Shown in pieces: positions 1 to 7,621 of a stretch of 14,950 bases of DNA. Source of the stretch: Glomus cerebriforme (lineage: Eukaryota; Glomeromycota; Glomeromycetes; Glomerales; Glomeraceae). Numbering within the stretch: the first letter of the stretch is position 1; each line of letters starts with the position of its first letter. Made by a program: the position numbers and the translations under genes. The notes below the pieces were generated by a model. That model had not been told where the DNA came from, did no database searches, and saw nothing but the letters and a program-made list of their open reading frames with translations. The DNA lies in contig QKYT01000354.1 of NCBI GenBank assembly GCA_003550305.1, positions 8,759 through 23,708 on the forward strand, written 5' to 3'.

Positions 1-125
1 AATTGAAAACATTTTATTAACATTTAATAATAATTCTAATACATTTAATAACATTTAATAATAATACGTTTTGTTAACATCTAATAATAATTCATTTTGC
101 TAACATTTATTAACTAATAAATAAT
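1..125. repeat. AT-rich imperfect tandem repeat
   Basis: The core AACATTTAATAATAAT recurs with small changes at about 17-34, 50-66, 75-92 and 100-125. Copies are separated by short AT-rich spacers and the period is irregular (about 25-33 bases). No coding potential is visible. It is probably a decaying low-complexity satellite and may continue left of the window. Confidence 0.55.
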
Positions 126-204
126 TTGCATTACATAGTATTTTTTACATATTGTATCTAAAATGTTATATAAAAATGACTAATTTACAATAGAATTAAA
201 AAAT

Positions 205-373
205 CTCTATATAGTCACCGTATATGATTTTTAATATGACAGTGATTGTACAGAGGTTTACCTTTTCATAGTCACACTTCTATAAAATCACCAAATTTGG
301 CGGTTTTTTTTTTATTAGTTTTTTTATTTAAATTTTTTTTTTTATTAGGTGACTATATGGAGGTCTGACTGTA
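205..373. mobile_element. Degenerate pogo/Fot1-like MITE
   Basis: CTATATAGTCACC at 207-219 is inverted at 348-360 as GGTGACTATATGG, with 12 of 13 bases pairing. The right copy continues outward as AGGTCTGACTGTA to a TA dinucleotide. From general knowledge, a terminus of the form CAGT-(A/C)GAC-CTCC-ATATAGTCACC next to TA resembles the ends of pogo/Fot1-type Tc1/mariner elements. The left end is damaged: an A-rich stretch replaces the outer bases, and another end-like block (TACAGAGG..TAGTCAC) sits near 249-275. The interior holds long T runs and no ORF. I infer a small non-autonomous relic; the left boundary is uncertain. Confidence 0.4.
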
Positions 374-510
374 TATCAATATTTTTTCGCGTCAAATTTC
401 CAAATTTTTATTATACAGTCTTCAAGACAGAATAATCTTGAAATTAACTGGCCAAAAATAAGAAAAATAAATAGTAAATTTAATCACCGACCTTTAAAAA
501 AAACCAATAA

Positions 511-992
511 TAGCCCTGTTCAAAATCGTTCGATCGCATTTTTTGGTCGGATTTAAGTTTATTCCGATTGGACTGATCCGTGACCCAACTTTTTTTTGGT
601 TTTTAGTTCGAACGCCAACAATAACCAATCAAAAATAAAAAAATTTTTTATCCTTTTGCACTTTACTTTTTTTATTAACGCGTTTTTTTGAACATGTCTC
701 AACAAATTCAAAAAGTTCGAAGCTCTAAACAAATTTCAAGAACTTATAAACCTTTAACACAAAGACTTTAGCACCCAGACCTATAAAATCGGCACCTTTA
801 GCGCAAAGTCCTTTAGTATCAAAACCTATATCCACTCCAAGTCAAAAGCCCAGCTTTCGAACTAAATTTCAAATTAACGCAATTCAATTTGCGATCGAAA
901 ATAAAAAAATTTTATTGGATAAATTTTGGTGGTACAAAAGTAACAAAATCGACTGATCGAAAAATACGACCGAACGATTTTGAACAGGGCTA
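511..992. mobile_element. Non-autonomous Tc1/mariner-like element with TA duplication
   Basis: The 21-base arm at 512-532 (AGCCCTGTTCAAAATCGTTCG) is the exact reverse complement of 971-991. The pairing continues imperfectly inward for about another 20 bases (TCG.ATTTTT..GTCGGATTT against the right side). TA occurs at both outer edges (511-512 and 991-992), as expected for Tc1/mariner integration. The element is about 480 bp, far too short for an intact transposase, and carries a broken ORF (separate entry). The perfect arms suggest fairly recent movement. The TA duplication is seen directly; the superfamily is inferred from it and from the ends. Confidence 0.7.
694..956 (+). pseudogene. Broken ORF inside the TA-flanked element
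   Basis: An ATG at 694 opens a 25-codon frame beginning MSQQIQKVRSSKQ, which stops at TAG 769-771. The overlapping frame then stays open to TGA 954-956. It encodes a basic, Pro/Ser/Lys-rich stretch (APRPIKSAPLAQSP ... PSFRTKFQ) ending in FWWYKSNKID. One lost base near 760-770 would explain the break. The ORF lies wholly within the inverted-repeat element, so it is probably a remnant of the N-terminal coding region of the parent transposon. I see no DDE catalytic motif or recognisable helix-turn-helix, so the family assignment rests on the element ends alone. Confidence 0.4.
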
Positions 993-1043
993 ATTATACG
1001 TCAAAAACATACTACGTGATTTGGACCAATCGAATTTCGAGGG

Positions 1044-1083
1044 GGTACAGGATAACCCCCCGGTACAGGTAACGGGGTACAGG
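1044..1083. repeat. GGTACAGG triplet repeat in a GC-rich patch
   Basis: GGTACAGG occurs at 1044-1051, 1062-1069 and 1076-1083, spaced 18 and 14 bases apart. It lies in an unusually GC-rich patch (about 1040-1150) for this AT-rich window, with runs of G and C between copies. Function unknown. Confidence 0.5.
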
Positions 1084-1283
1084 TTAAGGATCCCCTTTCG
1101 TTTTGGCGGATGTAACCTGATCTGACTAGCCACGCGCCTTGGTGGGGTTGTCATAGTTTAATCTCAATAGAGACTTTTATGTTTCTTATTATTAAATAAA
1201 AATAAATAATAACTCCCTCTAGTTTATTAGCCATTCCGGAAGTGTCCAGGGAAATTTACAAGCCGAAATCTACAAAAAAAAAA

Positions 1284-1318
1284 ATAGGAACGTTAGTAAT
1301 ATCTACTAACGTTCCTAT
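1284..1318. repeat. Perfect 15-bp hairpin
   Basis: ATAGGAACGTTAGTA at 1284-1298 and its exact complement at 1304-1318 are separated by a five-base loop (ATATC). A poly-A run precedes it and another A run follows. It may be the core of a small foldback element or an RNA hairpin. No pairing flanks mark element ends. Confidence 0.6.
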
Positions 1319-1439
1319 GATAAAAAAATTCTACCTTTCAAAGAAGTGTACTCTACAAAAAATATCGGCGGTAAATATAAAATTTTTTTATAGTAAAAGT
1401 AGCAAAACAACTTTTAATTTGAAACTATTTAAAAAATTC

Positions 1440-1640
1440 TAGGCGCGGAACGGATCCTTCGGCTAATTGGCTTAACGAGACGGTAGGTTTCTTTGATTTC
1501 GTTTCGTTTTCGGTTTTTTATTGTTTTTTTTTCTAACTTCGTTTTTTATTTAGGGTTTTTCTTGAACTTCTGGAAACGGTAGGTTGATTAAATTTCATTT
1601 CGTTTTGGTTCGTCTATTATTTCTTTAGGTTTGGCAGTCG
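1440..1640 (+). other. Possible two introns around a 25-nt micro-exon
   Basis: GTAGGT at 1483 follows ACG. A T-rich stretch with a CTAAC branch-like site near 1533 leads to TTTAG at 1549-1553, giving a 71-nt intron. A 25-base segment (1554-1578) again ends in ACG before a second GTAGGT at 1579, and CTTTAG ends at 1628 (50 nt, no clear CTAAC). The two candidate introns start with related sequence (GTAGGTT..GATT..TTTC.TTTCGTTTT). Joining the three exon pieces leaves one frame open, ending at a stop near 1672. No protein family is recognisable. The signals are typical of fungal introns, but a chance T-rich repeat is equally possible. Confidence 0.25.
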
Positions 1641-2670
1641 ATACTTCTACGGCAGAAAATCAATCAACAATGCTGAAAATTTTGGATCGTGATTATGTCT
1701 GATCATTGTGCGGAAAACTTTATAGATAAGTAAATTTTCAACTTTTATTGATGAATTTAATCGTAAAGCAAATACATAGTTATAATTCCTAATTTATTTA
1801 ATAATTGATTGATAAAGATTCAATATGCTCTCCTTAACCTCAATTTATACCCACCAGTTAAGTACTTTGTGAATGTGTTTTCTTCTTCCATTTTGTTCAA
1901 TATCTCATGAAACTTTATTTTGTTATATAAGTCAAAATTAGAAATTTTTTCTTTCACCACAATGGTCATAAATTGCACTACAATGATCGAGTATCAGATT
2001 TGCTTAAAATCTGACTCAATACGAAAGCGCATACTAAACAAATAAAAGAAATGAAAGGCAGATGAATCTTTCAGAAAAGATTAATGACTATCTATATAAA
2101 TGGTATATACAGTACTGCACTAATTATATTAACGTACAGACCCACATCAAAAGAAGAAAATAAAATGAATCCAAGTCACGAAAAAGTATGAAACTGGTGT
2201 TATAATAGCGTAGATGTTGAGAAATCACCTGTGGAAAGAAACAAAGAGTCGAAAAAGGATGATAGATTATTTTCTCTTATTTTTGTTTCATGGAATTAAT
2301 AAAATAAGGCTTTTATTGATTGTTCTTGCCCTTTGGTAAGTTATTGTACCTGAATTATTTTTTCTTGTTATATGTGGGTGATAATTGGATTATCATTGAG
2401 GAAATTGCCTTTTATAATTTATGTAATATTTATCTGCCAAAAAAAAAGGTACTCTCTTGTTTTGTAAAGGTATCCAATCAGTAATGAACCTTCTTTCCAA
2501 GAGAAATGCAAGATTTCCACAGTGATGACTAGGGATTTTTTTTTACTTATGAGTCATGTTAATACATTCAATCCAATACTCATTTTATGAATAGTAACTT
2601 TTCGCTATAATTTAAATGCACATCGGGAGAGAACAATTAACCAGAAAAGGTGGTAGTTCGCAATTTACAT
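1641..2670. other. Intergenic, no gene seen
   Basis: AT-rich DNA with no ORF of note, no intron series and no similarity that I can see to the neighbouring VLIG gene. The only structure is a bulged inverted repeat, GAGTATCAGATTT at 1989-2001 against AAATCTGACTC at 2007-2017, which would form an 11-bp stem with a two-base bulge. Confidence 0.5.
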
Positions 2671-2672
2671 AA

Positions 2673-2682
2673 TTTATTTATT
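2673..2682 (-). promoter_or_regulatory. Candidate poly(A) signal for the VLIG gene
   Basis: Two overlapping AATAAA hexamers on the minus strand (AATAAATAAA) lie about 125 bases after the TAA of the VLIG gene at 2807-2809. Distance and orientation suit a 3' end signal, but such hexamers are common by chance in DNA this AT-rich. Confidence 0.3.
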
Positions 2683-2806
2683 TAATTGATAATTTATAAA
2701 TCAAATTATTAAACATATTTGAAGAAATTTTTTTTACATCTAGTCACATTGAATCGTTGTGTCGATCTCAAAAAGCAAAAAAAAAAAATAGAAATTCTAC
2801 CCCCAA

Positions 2807-5800
2807 TTAAATTTTTGTTCTGAGTGTGCTAATAATATCACGATAATTCAAATTTAGATAACCGTACTCACTCAAGTCGTTATAAGGTGGTGGTTTTAAA
2901 TTAAGTTTTTTTGCTAAATCTTTATTCAACTTTTTAAAGAACCAGCACATAAGATCGTTAAAGATGCTTATATGATGCGGTTCAAATTTCCAATCTGAAA
3001 AATCCTGAGTTATTGCAACTTCCCATTTGGTTGGGTATTCCTTACCCCAATAGTACACACTTTGATCCTTGTCCGTATTATGACATGAATTTGCTATAAG
3101 TTCTTCCGTTTTCATATCATGTACACCTATAAGACCCTCGGGTTGATGGCTACAATGATGTTTGTTCGAGATGTCTATATTTTCGTGATGTTTCCAAGAT
3201 CCCCAGCACAAGGCCCCACACCAATGACATGCTTCCGTACATCCAAGCCTTTCCATAACTGATTTATCATCAGATGGGTTTTGAAAAGGCTCTTGAGAAT
3301 AACGATCACCTCCTTCAGTAAGTTCTTTCTCAATAGCGTAACGAAATATTTCTAAATCATCATCTATAATTTGGTTGCCTTTAAGATCTAATTTATAGTC
3401 CACTTTATCGACTTGGGTCATATAATCGTTTACAAATGTTTTGATTTTCTCAAAACTTTGACAATTACGAATTTCCTGAGAGGTTCGATTGAATTCTGCA
3501 CTAAAAGTATCCTTATATTTTTGCTCTGGATTTCCACTTGTATTGCCGTCAACAGTATGTTTAAACCAATATTCTATACATAGTTTTGGATTCAAAAAGT
3601 ATAGTACAGCTTCTTCTTTATTACCATTTTTAACTTGTACAGCAAGTTTCTCAAAATATTTTAGCCTAACTGATTCAGCACAAGTCATCCAATCGATATT
3701 TTTTACCGCTTCTTTTCGTTCACGGCTTCCTGCATTCATTGCTTTTTTATGAATGACTCTTAATAAATAGTCCCCAACAATATGACCTTCAGAAACAAGT
3801 GTATGTCCGACATATTGGAGACGAGTATCAATCGTTTTTAAATATTCCTTTTTCTTTTGATCAAGTATGCCAAGCGGAGTATTTTCTCTATCCCAATTTT
3901 CTTGAAAACTAATCATTTTTGGTTTAAACTTCAACAAAGCATATAAGTGAACATTCCATTTGAATTCAGGCAAATAATTTGAGCAAATTAGAGATATTTC
4001 TTTTTTGAGATCACGCACAATTCCAGGGTAAAAATGATAAGAAGCCCTTTCTTCTAAGATTTTATCTACCAAATTATCAAGCTTGTCCTGGAGAACTATG
4101 AGGTCTTTCGTTTCCAAACATCGTTGAAACACAAAGACAGCTTTATATGCTTTGCATTTAGATAAATCTGGAAGGATCCCACGTTTGTATTGATGATAAA
4201 GTTCTGGTGTCAATAAATTAAAATATTCTTCCTCGACCTCTTTATCTATTTGATTTACTATTGGTATAACACTAATATTTGATAATATATAATGGCATAA
4301 TAGATCCCATATTTCATCAACTTTTTGCTTGCGTTCATGGTTAGAAAATCCTTTGTCTGGCATATTTTTTAGAATCTTTTCTAAATGTTTGTTAATTATG
4401 CCAAGAAATTCAGATGAAAGACCTTTTCGGATAATGCTGGCATCAAGCATTTGAGTAAGTTTTGTGGATAAAGATTGACGATTAAGTTTTATATAATTTT
4501 CAATAGTTTGTTTAGTTTCCATCTCACATTTCTCATTATTTTTATCCTTAAGATACTTTTCCAATTCAATTCTTTCTTTATTTATTTTTTCACATTCTTC
4601 ACATTTTACATTTATTTGATTATTACAATTTGGAACATCTCCTAGTTCTTTTTCAATCAGTTCTAAACATTCATTTCGGAGAATTGAATTTTTGTTTGAT
4701 CTGTCATTGGATGACCAACTTTGAAGCCTAGAACGAATTTCTTGCATGATCGATTCCTCATGTTTTAGGAATGATTTATCGACGGTTTCTTTCAACTTTG
4801 TAATTCGTTTACCAAGATCAATAAATTCATAAATTTCTTTGATATTTTTAAAATGAACAGCGAAATTCTCATGAGAGACTGCTTTCCAATAATTTTGAAT
4901 TAATGAATGCCATTCTGAAAATTCAATTTTACTTTGTGAGTTCTTGCAATCAATAATAATAGACTTGTATAAATCGACAACATCCTCGTGATATTGCTCT
5001 GATGGCGGGGAATATGCAGTTGCACCATTTTTAAACGGTCGAAATGGTTTAAAGAGCTGACCTTTCCTTATTTTTTCATCAAGAATTTGAAGACAATCTG
5101 TGTTGGATATTCCCATCTCAGTGTCTTGTTCTTCAGCTATTTTCAAAGCCTCCCGAAGAGCTGCACGAAATTTTTCTTCTGGCTCTGACATTTTTGCTGC
5201 ATTTCTTTCAGAAATGTGCTGTACCATAAGAATATCAGGGACCATCCTAGCTTTTTCGAGACGTGCCATTGTCACAATTGCTATCTGTAAAATCTCAGTC
5301 AAATCTCGTGTTGATTCTCCAAGTACATTAAGAATTGTTAAATTGCTTACACCCATTGCAAAAGTGGCTAATATTCGATCTTTTTTTTCTGATTCTGGGT
5401 CATTCATCTTTTCTGGTGCACCAAGACCTTCAGTATCAATCAAGATAAATGCATCAATATTAAGTTGATCAGATAAATCTTTTTCTAAGAATAATAGTCT
5501 CATAAAAAGACCTCTAGTGCAACGCCCGACTGAAACAGCAAATCTACATGCAAAAAGAGCATTCAAGAGAGTAGATTTTCCTGATGATTGTAAGCCAAGT
5601 ATACTGATCACGAAAACTCTAAGTTTAGGATATTTTCTACAAATATGTCCACAAATGGCTGAGAACCAAGCTTCGGATATAGATCCAGCATCACCATCAA
5701 GTAATTCTATAGTATGACCACCAATTAGTAGTTCTGAATAAAGTTCTGGTAGCTTCAAGACTATTTCATCATTATCGGGTACAATTTTATATATTTGTCC

Positions 5801-6889
5801 TAATTCACGGAAAAAGTGTTCCAAACCTAAACTCATGTTATCAACTTCTGCCCAAATTTTCGCAATTTCGTCTCGAATTTTTTTCTCATTTTCTTGACTT
5901 CTATTAACCAAGCTGGATTTACGTAGTTCTTCTTTTTTCAATATAGCCTGATTTCGAGCTTTAGAGGATTCTAGCATAGAAAGTCTGGATATTTCTTTTT
6001 CAAGATGTGCTAGAGCCCGTCTTCTTTTGTCAAGAGGCAGTTTTAAAATTAGTTTGTACATGAGTATTAATTCTTGCAATTCAAAATTATCTTTCCAAAT
6101 TTGAAAACCATCATCAGATTGTTGTTTTCTTTGAAGTTGCATAACTTCCAGTTTAATGTGTTTACAAGTTTTTTCTTTAACAAAATCTATCAAAAATTGA
6201 AACGTAGAAAGCTCAATATCTTCGGCAAATCGAAGCGATTTTTCCAGTTTTAATTCACTAACCTTAAATGATGAAGGTTCTGAAGTATCAATATTTAAGG
6301 CTTCTTTGAACATCATGCGCACTTTCTTTAACATTTTATCTTGCGTTAGAAAATTGGTATTAAAAGCATATTTCTCTTTGTTTTTGTGATTTACATGGCA
6401 ATAAATTCCTTTTTTGGGGCCAATTTGAACTTCAAAATCATTCAATTGATCTTCAGTACATCCGGGCATTAGAAAAACCAGAAAACTAGAAGGAAGTTGT
6501 TTTAAAAATTGAATTTGATTCGGATAATCTAAGGCATCACCGTGTAAATTTGCAAGCAATATAATTTTATTTGCTCCTTCTTTATAGTATTTTTTAAAAA
6601 CATCATTCCATAAACTCATTTCACAAGTTTCTTGGGTCAACCAAGTAAATTCGATGCTTCCGCTAACCATATGTGGAATTCCATATTCTGCTCTTGGCTC
6701 AGAACATGAAGAGAACATAGATTTCGAATTCATTAACTGATTAAGTATAGTGCTTTTGCCTTGAGGGTTTTTTCCAATCCGAACAGCAACAATCATATTG
6801 AATGGATCATTGAAAAGATGGTTTTCAATGATTGTTCCTGGTTCTGTTTCCCATTTGATAATTGGACCGGTAAACAAAGGAAGCATCAC
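2807..6889 (-). CDS. VLIG-type giant GTPase, main part
   Basis: This 1360-codon frame begins with GTG at 6889, which is the frame junction rather than a true start; the N-terminus is supplied by 6886-7329. It resembles the interferon-induced very large GTPase/URGCP group, which is large and cytosolic or nuclear in animals and of unknown role in fungi. A first P-loop-like motif, GKNPQGKST, lies at residues 39-47. A Lys/Glu-rich helical region (about 285-345) leads to the VLIG G domain: G1 GLQSSGKST at 432-440, G2-like CTRG at 457-460 and G3 DTEG at 485-488. I cannot identify a classical N/TKxD G4 motif. Long helical segments follow (about 640-1180). The C-terminus has a Cys/His cluster (C1217, C1221, C1224, C1228, H1234-H1235, H1244-H1245, C1246, H1248), probably zinc-binding, followed by QPEGLIG, a conserved feature of this family. 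The frame ends at TAA 2807-2809. No stop interrupts it, so strong purifying selection is likely until recently. Family call sure; cellular role unknown. Confidence 0.88.
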   Translation of the reverse strand: MMLPLFTGPIIKWETEPGTIIENHLFNDPFNMIVAVRIGKNPQGKSTILNQLMNSKSMFSSCSEPRAEYGIPHMVSGSIEFTWLTQETCEMSLWNDVFKKYYKEGANKIILLANLHGDALDYPNQIQFLKQLPSSFLVFLMPGCTEDQLNDFEVQIGPKKGIYCHVNHKNKEKYAFNTNFLTQDKMLKKVRMMFKEALNIDTSEPSSFKVSELKLEKSLRFAEDIELSTFQFLIDFVKEKTCKHIKLEVMQLQRKQQSDDGFQIWKDNFELQELILMYKLILKLPLDKRRRALAHLEKEISRLSMLESSKARNQAILKKEELRKSSLVNRSQENEKKIRDEIAKIWAEVDNMSLGLEHFFRELGQIYKIVPDNDEIVLKLPELYSELLIGGHTIELLDGDAGSISEAWFSAICGHICRKYPKLRVFVISILGLQSSGKSTLLNALFACRFAVSVGRCTRGLFMRLLFLEKDLSDQLNIDAFILIDTEGLGAPEKMNDPESEKKDRILATFAMGVSNLTILNVLGESTRDLTEILQIAIVTMARLEKARMVPDILMVQHISERNAAKMSEPEEKFRAALREALKIAEEQDTEMGISNTDCLQILDEKIRKGQLFKPFRPFKNGATAYSPPSEQYHEDVVDLYKSIIIDCKNSQSKIEFSEWHSLIQNYWKAVSHENFAVHFKNIKEIYEFIDLGKRITKLKETVDKSFLKHEESIMQEIRSRLQSWSSNDRSNKNSILRNECLELIEKELGDVPNCNNQINVKCEECEKINKERIELEKYLKDKNNEKCEMETKQTIENYIKLNRQSLSTKLTQMLDASIIRKGLSSEFLGIINKHLEKILKNMPDKGFSNHERKQKVDEIWDLLCHYILSNISVIPIVNQIDKEVEEEYFNLLTPELYHQYKRGILPDLSKCKAYKAVFVFQRCLETKDLIVLQDKLDNLVDKILEERASYHFYPGIVRDLKKEISLICSNYLPEFKWNVHLYALLKFKPKMISFQENWDRENTPLGILDQKKKEYLKTIDTRLQYVGHTLVSEGHIVGDYLLRVIHKKAMNAGSRERKEAVKNIDWMTCAESVRLKYFEKLAVQVKNGNKEEAVLYFLNPKLCIEYWFKHTVDGNTSGNPEQKYKDTFSAEFNRTSQEIRNCQSFEKIKTFVNDYMTQVDKVDYKLDLKGNQIIDDDLEIFRYAIEKELTEGGDRYSQEPFQNPSDDKSVMERLGCTEACHWCGALCWGSWKHHENIDISNKHHCSHQPEGLIGVHDMKTEELIANSCHNTDKDQSVYYWGKEYPTKWEVAITQDFSDWKFEPHHISIFNDLMCWFFKKLNKDLAKKLNLKPPPYNDLSEYGYLNLNYRDIISTLRTKI
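6806..6832 (-). repeat. 11-bp perfect hairpin inside the VLIG coding region
   Basis: On the coding strand ATCATTGAAAA (6832-6822) pairs exactly with TTTTCAATGAT (6816-6806) across a CCATC loop. It lies within the codons for IIENHLFND, just ahead of the first P-loop, and begins 56 bases after the frame junction. That spacing is well beyond the usual 5-9 bases for a frameshift-stimulating structure. Confidence 0.5.
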
Positions 6890-7329
6890 TTTAAACTTTC
6901 TGCTTCGTCTAATTCAGGCATTACCAAGGGAAATGCAATTGGGAATTGTGATAAGATTCGAAAGATATCTTGAGCTACAGTACATTCAGCAGAAGAAAGC
7001 AAACTAGCAATGCAATCAAACCGAGACAATTGATTTTTTTCAAATTCTTGGTCTTCATCCATTGAATCTCCATTAGAAAATTCCTCATCTTCCTCAATAA
7101 AATTTTTAATATTTTCTGCTCTAAGAACATCAGCCCCCCACATCTTAACTTTCTGTCGGATATATGGAAGAACTGCAGCTACACTTCCATTTCTTTCATG
7201 AACAAACAAATTCGGGGGTGTAAGAATTTTGCTGAGTTTAACGTAATGATAAGGCTCAATCAAAGGTATTTCTTCACCTAGGATTGAATGCCACTGTTTG
7301 TGTATTTTTATCGTTTTGTTATCAACCAT
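6886..7329 (-). CDS. VLIG-type giant GTPase, N-terminal part
   Basis: This 147-residue frame starts at ATG 7329 in a good context (ACAATGG). An in-frame TAA at 7378-7380 shows the frame does not extend upstream without an intron. It ends at TGA 6888-6886, overlapping the main VLIG frame by four bases. Its C-terminal residues (FRILSQFPIAFPLVMPELDE) match the segment that directly precedes the first P-loop region in VLIG/URGCP proteins, so it is the missing N-terminus and not a separate gene. Visible features are a hydrophobic/aromatic N-terminal part (about 20-70) and an acidic stretch (about 78-100, EEDEEF..DSMDEDQEF). Joined by a -1 shift, the product would be about 1507 residues. Alone it would be a short protein of unclear function. 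No signal peptide or membrane segment is seen. Whether one protein is made depends on the junction at 6889-6895. Confidence 0.75.
   Translation of the reverse strand: MVDNKTIKIHKQWHSILGEEIPLIEPYHYVKLSKILTPPNLFVHERNGSVAAVLPYIRQKVKMWGADVLRAENIKNFIEEDEEFSNGDSMDEDQEFEKNQLSRFDCIASLLSSAECTVAQDIFRILSQFPIAFPLVMPELDEAESLK
6889..6895 (-). other. Frame junction with slippery-type heptamer TTTAAAG
   Basis: Upstream-frame codons read AGT TTA AAG TGA, so the heptamer is T TTA AAG, matching the X XXY YYZ form of -1 slippery sites, with the stop immediately after it. A -1 slip would continue with GTG ATG CTT CCT, exactly the start of the 1360-codon frame, with no residue lost or gained. The same result follows if one T was deleted from an ancestral TTT AAA (Ser-Phe-Lys-Val). 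Deletion in a T run or a sequencing error is simpler than programmed recoding. Confidence 0.6.
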
Positions 7330-7621
7330 TGTGATATATACTTGAAAGTGGGGAAGTCGGAAAATGGGAAGATAGCATTATATTACGACTGATACCCATT
7401 AAATCTGTTTTAGCAATGAAACTATAAAAGGTAGACATTGAATTTTAATTCACCAATCAATTTGTCGTACAATGCATAATATATACTGTATACAATACTG
7501 ATAGCTGATTGTTTTTTAAAAGCACAAAAGATAACGACTTGTTATACAATATTTTTTTCCCACACTATCACAAAATAATATATTTATTAAACTAAAAAAA
7601 TTATGATTTGCAGTTTATTTA
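7330..7621. other. Upstream region of the VLIG gene
   Basis: AT-rich, with TATA-like stretches on the minus strand (GTATATATC just before the ATG, and TATATATTATG near 7475-7490). None is convincing enough to call a promoter. The decayed VLIG copy starts immediately beyond, so the promoter has little more than 290 bases of its own DNA. Confidence 0.3.

Noticed and set aside
1242..1442. Plus-strand 66-codon ORF starting at GTG
   Set aside because: No ATG; Lys-rich only because of A runs, and it spans the perfect hairpin at 1284-1318.
3489..3752. Plus-strand ORF of 87 codons
   Set aside because: Lies wholly antisense to the VLIG coding region and encodes no recognisable protein; a shadow frame.
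5100..5717. Two plus-strand ORFs of 122 and 66 codons
   Set aside because: Both are antisense to the VLIG G domain, which is clearly coding on the minus strand.
6761..7007. Overlapping plus-strand ORFs near the VLIG frame junction
   Set aside because: Antisense to the VLIG frames; composition follows from the coding strand.
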